12,182 nt of DNA from an uncultured Adlercreutzia sp. (GTDB taxonomy: Bacteria; Actinomycetota; Coriobacteriia; Coriobacteriales; Eggerthellaceae): contig CABSMC010000072.1 in the NCBI GenBank assembly GCA_902478715.1, forward strand, positions 1 through 12,182. Direction: 5' to 3'. A model generated the notes under the pieces. It was not told where the DNA came from. It searched no databases and saw only the letters and a list, made by a program, of their open reading frames with translations. Within the stretch, counting starts at the first letter, position 1; each line of letters starts with the position of its first letter. This document shows positions 6,511 to 12,182 of the stretch, piece after piece. The position numbers were made by a program, and so were the translations under genes.

Positions 6511-8511
6511 TCAGCGTCTTCCGGCCAGCACGAACTCCAGGGAGGCGGTGGTCGCGTCAGCGCTCTTCAGCGTGACGGCGACGCGCTGGCCCAGCCGGTA
6601 GACCTTCCCCGACTCGTCGCCCACAAGCGTGTAGCGCACCGGGTCGAAGACGAAGTACTCGTCGCCCAAGGCCCGCACGGGAAGGATGCCCTCGGCCGTG
6701 CAATCGAGGCGCACGTAGAGTCCCCAGGCCGCCACGCCGGAGATCACGGCCGAGAAGGACTGTCCCGCGAATGCGGCCAGGTACTCGACCATCTTCAGCT
6801 CCTGGGACTCGCGGGCCGCCGCCTCGGCTACTCGCTCCATGGCCGAGGAGTGCTCGGCGATCCAGGGAAGCGCCGCCACCTCCTGGTCGAATTTCTCCGG
6901 ACGGCGCGTGAGCGCGGCGCGCAGCATACGGTGCACCACCAAATCGGGGTAGCGGCGGATGGGGCTCGTGAAATGGCAGTACACCTCGCTGGCAAGCCCG
7001 TAATGGCCCTGGTTCTCGGGCCGGTAGTCGGCCCTTTTCATGGCCCGCAGCAGAAGCGAGCTGACAAGCTCCCCCTCGCTGCGGGGCGCGCTTGCCGCCA
7101 AAATCTCCTGGATGACCTTCGGATCCCCCGCCACCAGCCGCGCCTCCATGGGCTTTTCGAACCAATCGAACTCCTGGAACACGGGAATGAGCGAGCCCAA
7201 GGCATCGGAGGCCGGAGGTTCGTGGACGCGGTACAGGCAGGGAAAGCCGCGCCGCTCCAGGTAGCCGGCCACGGTCTCGTTGGCCAGGATCATGGCCTCC
7301 TCCACCAGGCGCGTGGCGTCGGTCTTGCGGCGCAGCGCGATGTCGGTCGGCCGTCCCTCCGCATCGAGGATCACCTTGGCCTCGGTCGTGGCGAAGTCGA
7401 TGCCGCCGGCCCGGGCGCGGGCCGCCTCCCGGGCGCGGGCGAGCCGCGAGCATTCCACGAGCCGCCAGGCAATATCGCCCCCGGCGGCGATGGCGGCCTT
7501 GTAGTCGACGAGGATGTCGTCGGCCTCGCCGTAGGAAAGGCGCGCGTCCGAGCGGATGAGGGCCGGGTACAGCGAGAAGCGCACGAGCTCTCCCTCATCG
7601 TTCAGGAACAGGTCGGCCGTCATGGAGCGCCGCTCGGCGCCGGCCGCGAGCGAGCACAGCTCGTCGGAAAGAGCCGGGGGCAGCATGGGGATGACGCGGT
7701 CGGCCAGATACACGCTCGTGGCGCGCCGACGCGCGTCCAAATCGACCGAGGAGCCCCAGGGCACGTAGTGGCTCACGTCGGCGATGTGCACGCCGAGCCG
7801 CCACAGCCCCTCCTCTTCCAGATAATCCAAGGACAGCGCATCGTCGAAATCTTTGGCGTCGGCCGGATCGATGGTGAAGGTGAAGCGGTCGCGCAAATCG
7901 CGGTAGCCGGCGGCCAGGGCCCCCTCCGCATCCAAGGTCGCCGCGGCCGCGTCAGCCAGAGCCCCCTCCGAGAACACCGTCTCCAGCTTGTGGCGGCCGA
8001 CGATGAGGTCGATGTCGGCCCCCGGCGCGTCGGAGGTATCGGCGAGCACCTCTTCCACAAAGCCCGTGGCGGCGCTGCGGCGCGTCGGGAACTGGGCGAT
8101 GCGCACGCGCACGAGCGCCCCGTCGGGCACCTCGGGCGACTCGGCGCGCATGGTGAACACGTCGTAGGGAATGCGCGGATCGGCGGGGACCACCACCCCG
8201 AAGGGCTCGGCCACCTCGTAGCGCCCCACCAGCGTGTCGTGGGCCCGGTCGACGACCGAGAGCACCCGGGCGGCGGGACGACCCGTCATATCCCCGTCGT
8301 CATCCGCGACTCGCCGCCCCTTCGATGCCCCGGCCCGCAGAGGCGCGATTTCCACCAGATCGCCGTCGAAGGCGCCGGCGAGGCCCGAGGCGGGGATGAA
8401 GTACTCCCCCTCGGCCGTCTGCACGAAACCGAAGCCGCCGGCGCTCACGGTGAGAACGCCCCGGGGATTCGCCTTGGGGCGGCGGCGCGTGTGCTTCCTG
8501 TTGCGGCTCAC
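6511..8511 (-). CDS. rnr: Ribonuclease R (RNB-family 3'-5' exoribonuclease)
   Basis: A 666-residue processive exoribonuclease that degrades structured RNA, including rRNA and tmRNA-tagged messages, in the cytoplasm. Cold-shock-type OB domains occupy roughly 15-60 and 80-155. The RNB catalytic domain follows, with the metal-binding motif IDPADAKDFDD giving D215, D221, D223 and D224, and the conserved YCHFTSPIRRYPDLVVHRM at 511-529. A C-terminal S1 domain spans about 582-662. The GTG start is supported by AAGGGAG 5 bases upstream. The protein lacks the N-terminal helix-turn-helix and the long lysine-rich tail of the roughly 810-residue E. coli enzyme, giving a compact version common in Actinomycetota. 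It follows the S41 gene by 57 bases in the same direction. In many Gram-positive bacteria smpB follows rnr, but here an NrfD-like gene does. RNase R is preferred over RNase II because of the neighbourhood and S1/CSD layout. Confidence 0.93.
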   Translation of the reverse strand: MSRNRKHTRRRPKANPRGVLTVSAGGFGFVQTAEGEYFIPASGLAGAFDGDLVEIAPLRAGASKGRRVADDDGDMTGRPAARVLSVVDRAHDTLVGRYEVAEPFGVVVPADPRIPYDVFTMRAESPEVPDGALVRVRIAQFPTRRSAATGFVEEVLADTSDAPGADIDLIVGRHKLETVFSEGALADAAAATLDAEGALAAGYRDLRDRFTFTIDPADAKDFDDALSLDYLEEEGLWRLGVHIADVSHYVPWGSSVDLDARRRATSVYLADRVIPMLPPALSDELCSLAAGAERRSMTADLFLNDEGELVRFSLYPALIRSDARLSYGEADDILVDYKAAIAAGGDIAWRLVECSRLARAREAARARAGGIDFATTEAKVILDAEGRPTDIALRRKTDATRLVEEAMILANETVAGYLERRGFPCLYRVHEPPASDALGSLIPVFQEFDWFEKPMEARLVAGDPKVIQEILAASAPRSEGELVSSLLLRAMKRADYRPENQGHYGLASEVYCHFTSPIRRYPDLVVHRMLRAALTRRPEKFDQEVAALPWIAEHSSAMERVAEAAARESQELKMVEYLAAFAGQSFSAVISGVAAWGLYVRLDCTAEGILPVRALGDEYFVFDPVRYTLVGDESGKVYRLGQRVAVTLKSADATTASLEFVLAGRR

Positions 8512-8568
8512 CCTATCTCCCTTCCCTTACGAGACGCGAAGGCGCCCGTGCACGTTGCGCGGCCGATC

Positions 8569-9882
8569 CTAGGCCGCCGGAATGAGCGAGCGGGCGATGT
8601 CGATGCCGGTGGCCAGCTGGGAGTCCGCTCCATCCTCCCCCTCGCCGTTTACCACCCCCACCTGGGGCACGATACCCACGTTGTCGATGGGCTCGCCCTG
8701 GGGCGTGAGGTAGTAGGCGGCGGTGTAGCGCACAGCCCCGCCGAAGTCCAGCTCGCGCACCACCTGCACCGAGCCCTTGCCCATGCTCGTCTCCCCCACC
8801 ACGTCAGCCCGCTCGTTGTCCTGCAGCGACGCGGCGAGCACCTCGGCGGCGGCGGCCGTGTAGCGGTTCACCACCACGACAAGCGGCACGTCCTTGTACG
8901 GCGCGTCGCCCGCGGCCGATTTGGTGGTGGCCGGCCCGTCATTGCCCTGAATCTGCACGAGGACGCCGGAGTTCACGAACAGGCTCGCGATATCGACGGC
9001 CTGGGTGAGGTATCCGCCGGCGTTGTCCCGCAGATCGAGCACGATGGCCCCGGCCCCCTGCTCGATGAGCGATTTCGTCGCCTGGTCCACCAGCTCCGCG
9101 GCGTTGCTCGAGATCTGGCGCACCTTCACGACGCCCACGCCGTCGGAAAGCGCGGTGGTGAGGTTCGCCTCCTCGTAGACCTTGCAGGTGAGCGTCGTGG
9201 TGAACCGCTCGCCGGTCTGGGCGTCCAGGCTCGCCGGGCGCATCCAGGTCACCGACACCGTCGCGCCCTCGTCTTTGGCCAGCGCGTTCACCACCTCGGT
9301 CATCGACCAGGCCGATACGTCCTCGCTGTCGATGGAGGTGAGGAAGTCGCCCTGTTGCACGCCTTTGGCCTCGGCCTCGGAGCCCTCGAAGACATCCGAC
9401 ACGTAGGCGCGCCCGTTGTAGTCGGCGAACACCACGCCGATGCCGGCGTAGCTGCGCTCGGTGGTCTCCTTGATGTAGGTGTTGTACAGATCGGGATTGT
9501 AGTAGGCGGCATAGGGGTCGCCTGTGGACTTCATCAAGTCGTCGAGCATGGAATAGGTGGCCGACGTAAGGTCGATCTCGTCCATGGAGTACGTGGAGAG
9601 GATGTCCTCCACATCGCCCACCCGGGCCGAGACGGACTCGAAGGTGTTGTTGGCCGCCGCGGCCGCAAGCGCCTCCCGCTCGCCGTCGGAAACCGGGATG
9701 CCCCAGCTCGCCACCAGCTCGGTCTGGCTGCGCAGGGCGAAGCCCCCGACGAAGGAGACGGCGACGAGGATGACCGCGAGGAACACGCGGAGCAGCCCGT
9801 GGCTCGTCGCCTGATCGACCCGCCGCTCGCTGCGGGCCCGGGGGTTGGGGGTGAGATGCCGCCCGTTGCGTTCTTTGGCCAT
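8569..9882 (-). CDS. S41 (C-terminal processing) peptidase-family PDZ protein, catalytic serine missing
   Basis: A 437-residue membrane-anchored protein of the CtpA/Prc family. The start is set at the ATG at 9880-9882, which has an excellent AAGGAG 5 bases upstream, not the GTG five codons earlier. Layout: a basic cytoplasmic tail, one membrane segment (about 30-50) as signal anchor, a helical region, a PDZ domain (about 145-215; YAGIGVVF, GVQQGDFLTSID) and the S41 core (about 240-405) with LDLRDNAGGYLTQAVDIAS. Active members have TASASE or similar with the middle Ser as nucleophile and a Lys 25 residues later. Here the motif is TAAAAE (342-347), so the nucleophile position is A344, while K369 in GMGKGSVQ-like SMGKGSVQ is kept. 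It is therefore predicted to be inactive as a protease and may act as a PDZ adaptor outside the membrane. It follows ftsEX, whose role is controlling cell-wall hydrolysis, so a part in that is possible but unproven. Confidence 0.88.
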   Translation of the reverse strand: MAKERNGRHLTPNPRARSERRVDQATSHGLLRVFLAVILVAVSFVGGFALRSQTELVASWGIPVSDGEREALAAAAANNTFESVSARVGDVEDILSTYSMDEIDLTSATYSMLDDLMKSTGDPYAAYYNPDLYNTYIKETTERSYAGIGVVFADYNGRAYVSDVFEGSEAEAKGVQQGDFLTSIDSEDVSAWSMTEVVNALAKDEGATVSVTWMRPASLDAQTGERFTTTLTCKVYEEANLTTALSDGVGVVKVRQISSNAAELVDQATKSLIEQGAGAIVLDLRDNAGGYLTQAVDIASLFVNSGVLVQIQGNDGPATTKSAAGDAPYKDVPLVVVVNRYTAAAAEVLAASLQDNERADVVGETSMGKGSVQVVRELDFGGAVRYTAAYYLTPQGEPIDNVGIVPQVGVVNGEGEDGADSQLATGIDIARSLIPAA

Positions 9883-9914
9883 GGCCGCTCCTTGCACGTG
9901 ACTCCGTCAATCTG

Positions 9915-9958
9915 AAAAGCGCGACCCCCTCGGCTCATCAGTGCCGCGGGGGTCGCGC
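9915..9958 (-). terminator. Hairpin terminator or attenuator after ftsX
   Basis: A perfect 11-bp GC-rich stem (9919-9929 with 9948-9958) is extended by an inner 4-bp stem (CGGC 9931-9934, GCCG 9943-9946) and followed on the minus strand by only four T. It lies 28 bases after the ftsX stop and about 33 bases before the S41 start. The stem is strong but the T-run short, so it may stop only part of the transcripts or act as an RNA-processing or stability element between ftsEX and S41-rnr. Confidence 0.75.
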
Positions 9959-9986
9959 CGACGTTCCAAACCTTTAAGACAAGATT

Positions 9987-10901
9987 CTACACCTTCAGGT
10001 ACCGCCTCATGGCGAAAGCGGAGCCGAGAAGGCCGATTACGAGACCGGCTACCACCAGCACGATGTAGATCATGAGGTAGGTGTTGCCCGAGACGTCCAG
10101 CGAGAGGAAGGACAGGGCGCTTTGCAGCTTCGGGATGCCGTACATGCGCAGCACCTGCAGGACGCCCACGGCCAGAAGCGAGCCGATAAGGGCGTGCAGG
10201 GCGCCCTCCATGAGGAAGGGCCCGCGGATGAACCCGTTGGACGCGCCCACCAAGCGCATGATGGCGATCTCCTTGCGCCGGGCCATGATGGCCAGGCGGA
10301 TGGTGTTGTTGATGAACACGAGCGCGATGAACACGAGCAGCAGCACCAGGGCCACGCCCAAATAGCGCACGTACTTGGTCACCGAGAACAGGCGATCCAC
10401 CGTCTTCTGGCCGTACTTCAGCGAATCGGCCGGGTTGTCGGGCTCGTCGCAGATGGAGCGGAAGGTCTCGTCGGCCTCGATGGCGGAGGCGATCTCGTCG
10501 ACCTTCTGCGGATCGGCCAGGCTCACGTCGATGGAGGCGGGCAGCGGGTTCGTGCCGTCCAGCTGCTCGATGATCTCGGGGTTGGTGGTCATGGAGTTGC
10601 TGAAGTTCTCCAGCGCCTGCTCCTTGGTGGTGAAGCCGACGCTTTCCACGCCGTCCATGCCCTGGATCATCGCGGTGACGGCGTCGATGGACTCCTGCGG
10701 CGCATCGTCGGCCACGTAGGCGGTGATGGAGACCTCGTCCTCGATGGAGGACACGAGGCGCTCCACAATGGTGCCGCCCACGAGGAACACCCCGATGATG
10801 AGCAGCGACAGAAAGATGGTGATGATGGAGCCGAGCGTCGTGGAGAGGTTGCGCGCGAAGCCCTGGAGCGACTCCTTGAAGAAGTAGAAGAGACTAGACA
10901 T
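9987..10901 (-). CDS. ftsX: Cell division protein FtsX (permease-like)
   Basis: A 304-residue membrane partner of FtsE. The FtsEX complex sits at the division site and uses ATP binding and hydrolysis to activate peptidoglycan hydrolases outside the cell. The typical FtsX layout is seen: a short cytoplasmic start, first membrane helix (about 23-47), a large extracytoplasmic domain (about 50-177) for contact with hydrolases, then three helices (about 178-200, 226-248, 276-297). The coupling segment RLAIMARRKEIAIMRLVGAS (202-221) is a hallmark of the FtsX/MacB permease domain. The ATG lies inside the end of ftsE (8-bp overlap, 10894-10901) and has no good Shine-Dalgarno sequence of its own, so translation is probably coupled to ftsE. 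Length is normal for Gram-positive FtsX. Confidence 0.95.
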   Translation of the reverse strand: MSSLFYFFKESLQGFARNLSTTLGSIITIFLSLLIIGVFLVGGTIVERLVSSIEDEVSITAYVADDAPQESIDAVTAMIQGMDGVESVGFTTKEQALENFSNSMTTNPEIIEQLDGTNPLPASIDVSLADPQKVDEIASAIEADETFRSICDEPDNPADSLKYGQKTVDRLFSVTKYVRYLGVALVLLLVFIALVFINNTIRLAIMARRKEIAIMRLVGASNGFIRGPFLMEGALHALIGSLLAVGVLQVLRMYGIPKLQSALSFLSLDVSGNTYLMIYIVLVVAGLVIGLLGSAFAMRRYLKV

Positions 10902-11784
10902 CGAAACCGTACACCCCCCGGTCCTGGTCGCGGGTGAGATGCCCGCGGTCGAGCGCGATGACGCGACGGCGCATGTTGTCGACCATCTCGCGATCGTGAG
11001 TGGCCACGAGCACCGTGGTGCCCGTGCGGTTGATGCGCTCGAGCAGATCCATAATGCCGCGGGAGGTCTGCGGATCCAGATTTCCCGTGGGCTCGTCGCA
11101 GATGAGCAGAGGCGGCCGGTTCACAATGGCGCGCGCAATGGAGACGCGCTGCTGCTGGCCGCCGGAAAGCTGATCGGGATAGCTGTTCAGCTTGTCGGAG
11201 AGGCCCACGAGGCGCAGCACCTCGGGCACTTGCGTCTTGATGACGTGCCGGCTCTTGCCGATAACCTCCAGGGCGAAGGCGACGTTCTCGAAGACCGTCT
11301 TGTTCGGCAGGAGCTTGAAGTCCTGGAACACGCAGCCGATGTTGCGCCGCAGGTAGGGCACGCGCCAGTTGCGCATGGTGGTCAGATCCTCGTCAGCCAC
11401 GTAGATCTTGCCCGAGGTGGGCTTGATCTCGCGGGTGAGCAGGCGGATGAAGGTGGATTTGCCAGATCCGGAGTGGCCCACGAGGAAGATGAACTCGCCG
11501 GCGAAGATCTGCAGGGTCACATCGCTTAAGGCGGGCTTCTTCGGCTGGGCCGGGTAGGTCTTGGTCACATGGTCGAAGGTGATGACCGGCGCGCCCATGG
11601 GGGCGGCCATCTCGTCCACTTCAAGCATGGGCAAAGCCTGGGACAGCTGGGAGGTCATCGACGCCTTCTGGGCGTGGCCGGGCTGGGGCGCCGCCGCGCG
11701 GGCGCGCGGGTTGTTGCCCTGGGCCGGCGCGCCGGCGTGACGGCCGGCATGACCAGGAATTCCCTGGTTCCGTTCGTTCGTCAC
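10894..11784 (-). CDS. ftsE: Cell division ATP-binding protein FtsE with N-terminal extension
   Basis: The cytoplasmic ATPase of the FtsEX division complex. The ABC domain starts near residue 66 (PVITFDHVTKTYP) and shows Walker A GHSGSGKST (103-111), Q-loop Gln154, signature LSGGQQQRV (206-214), Walker B LLICDEP with catalytic Glu231, and the switch His263. FtsE is usually about 220-230 residues; this frame gives 296, because about 65 residues rich in Gly, Ala, Pro, Arg and His precede the domain. The GTG start has GGAG 6 bases upstream, supporting the long form. An ATG at residue 43 with GAAGG nearby would give a shorter form, still with about 23 extra residues. It follows the transketolase gene by 43 bases and overlaps ftsX by 8. 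A promoter-like element lies in the upstream gap. Confidence 0.94.
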   Translation of the reverse strand: MTNERNQGIPGHAGRHAGAPAQGNNPRARAAAPQPGHAQKASMTSQLSQALPMLEVDEMAAPMGAPVITFDHVTKTYPAQPKKPALSDVTLQIFAGEFIFLVGHSGSGKSTFIRLLTREIKPTSGKIYVADEDLTTMRNWRVPYLRRNIGCVFQDFKLLPNKTVFENVAFALEVIGKSRHVIKTQVPEVLRLVGLSDKLNSYPDQLSGGQQQRVSIARAIVNRPPLLICDEPTGNLDPQTSRGIMDLLERINRTGTTVLVATHDREMVDNMRRRVIALDRGHLTRDQDRGVYGFDV

Positions 11785-11824
11785 AGCTTGCTCCGTTCAG
11801 GTTGTTCGTTACTGAGACTGAAGT

Positions 11825-11833
11825 ATTTTAGCA
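11825..11833 (-). promoter_or_regulatory. Candidate extended -10 promoter for ftsEX
   Basis: The minus strand reads TGCTAAAAT, an extended -10 (TGN plus TAAAAT, one mismatch from TATAAT), overlapping the transketolase stop codon and about 40 bases before the ftsE start. The -35 candidate 17 bases upstream (TTCGTG) is poor, which is tolerated by extended -10 promoters. It would let ftsEX be expressed independently of the transketolase genes. Confidence 0.4.
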
Positions 11834-12182
11834 AAGGCCCGCGCGCTCACGAACCTTTTTCACAGCTTCAACAATGGCCGTAGAGTCAATGTTGAAATAG
11901 CCGAGCAGTTCCTCGAACTCGCCGGACTTGCCGAAACGGTCGCGCACGGCCACGCATTCCACGCACACGGGGTCGGCGCCGGCCAGAAGCTCGCAGACCG
12001 CCGAGCCCAAGCCTCCGATGACGGAATGCTCCTCGGCCGTCACGACGCAACGGGTCTTCGCCACCGATTCGAGAATGGTCGCCCCATCGAGCGGCTTCAC
12101 CGAGAACGCGTCGATGACCTCGGCGGAGATGCCCTCTTCGGCCAGCGCGTCGGCGGGCGCGGCCCAGGACGTGCATGTGGAA
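11828..12182 (-). CDS. Transketolase, C-terminal subunit, 3' end (cut by window edge)
   Basis: The last 117 residues of a transketolase of the split (two-gene) type, which moves two-carbon units between sugar phosphates in the non-oxidative pentose phosphate pathway. Reading from the edge, the segment ISAEVIDAFSVKPLDGATI continues into VVTAEEHSVIGGLGSAVCEL, the conserved end of the C-terminal domain, and then VRDRFGKSGEFEELLGYF, which matches separate transketolase C-terminal subunits rather than single-chain enzymes. The DXS family shares the EEHSVIGGLG pattern but not the DRFGKSGEFEELL tail, so transketolase is preferred. The frame is open to the edge, so the true start is outside. The N-terminal subunit gene should lie just upstream, also outside the window. 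Confidence 0.88.
   Translation of the reverse strand, partial: STCTSWAAPADALAEEGISAEVIDAFSVKPLDGATILESVAKTRCVVTAEEHSVIGGLGSAVCELLAGADPVCVECVAVRDRFGKSGEFEELLGYFNIDSTAIVEAVKKVRERAGLC

Noticed and set aside
6454..9915. A 1153-codon open frame on the plus strand, opposite RNase R and the S41 gene
   Set aside because: It is antisense to two well-supported genes and crosses their intergenic gap. Its His/Gly/Arg/Val-rich protein has no recognisable domain. Long antisense frames like this are expected where codon third positions are mostly G or C.
10122..10937. Plus-strand 271-codon frame opposite ftsX
   Set aside because: Antisense to an unambiguous FtsX; its Gly/Asp/His-rich translation is a composition artefact.

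Overview
The window looks like chromosomal DNA from a GC-rich anaerobe of the Actinomycetota, most likely class Coriobacteriia and probably family Eggerthellaceae. This is an inference from several things seen together: an FtsE/FtsX pair next to an S41 peptidase-family gene and RNase R, a transketolase of the separate C-terminal-subunit type, and a Tat-exported molybdopterin oxidoreductase with a four-cluster ferredoxin partner and an NrfD-type membrane protein. No rRNA, tRNA, CRISPR array, transposase or integrase was seen. Every gene I accept lies on the minus strand, so transcription runs from high to low coordinates.

Right part (about 6.5-12.2 kb, visibly GC-rich): the end of a transketolase C-terminal subunit, then ftsE and ftsX (overlapping by 8 bp), a hairpin terminator, an S41-family PDZ protein, and RNase R. 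This is a housekeeping block for carbon metabolism, cell division and RNA turnover. The S41 protein is unusual: the position of the catalytic serine is alanine, while the partner lysine is kept.

Middle part (about 4.0-6.5 kb): an eight-helix NrfD-like quinol-interacting membrane protein with no ferredoxin or catalytic gene beside it, then a YtrA-type GntR regulator and a membrane-anchored SPFH/slipin protein 22 bp downstream of it. A palindrome, GTGATA-N9-TATCAC, sits just upstream of the regulator and could be its own operator.

Left part (1-4.0 kb): a respiratory operon made of a molybdopterin oxidoreductase catalytic subunit and a DmsB/NrfC-like ferredoxin subunit, closed by a strong intrinsic terminator at 297-332. 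The catalytic gene is broken by one in-frame TAG codon at 2227-2229. The frame is otherwise open for 913 codons and both halves keep family features. TAG is the normal terminal stop of 6 of the 10 genes whose ends are visible, which argues against general amber recoding and favours a recent nonsense mutation, a sequence error, or a functional split. Beyond the terminator is the start of a small charged helical protein cut by the window edge.

If intact, the left operon would make a membrane-associated, outward-facing terminal reductase or oxidase: the catalytic subunit carries Mo-bis-MGD and one [4Fe-4S] cluster, the ferredoxin relays electrons, and an NrfD protein (here possibly the one at 5514-6464, or one elsewhere) would link it to the quinone pool. 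The substrate cannot be assigned from sequence.
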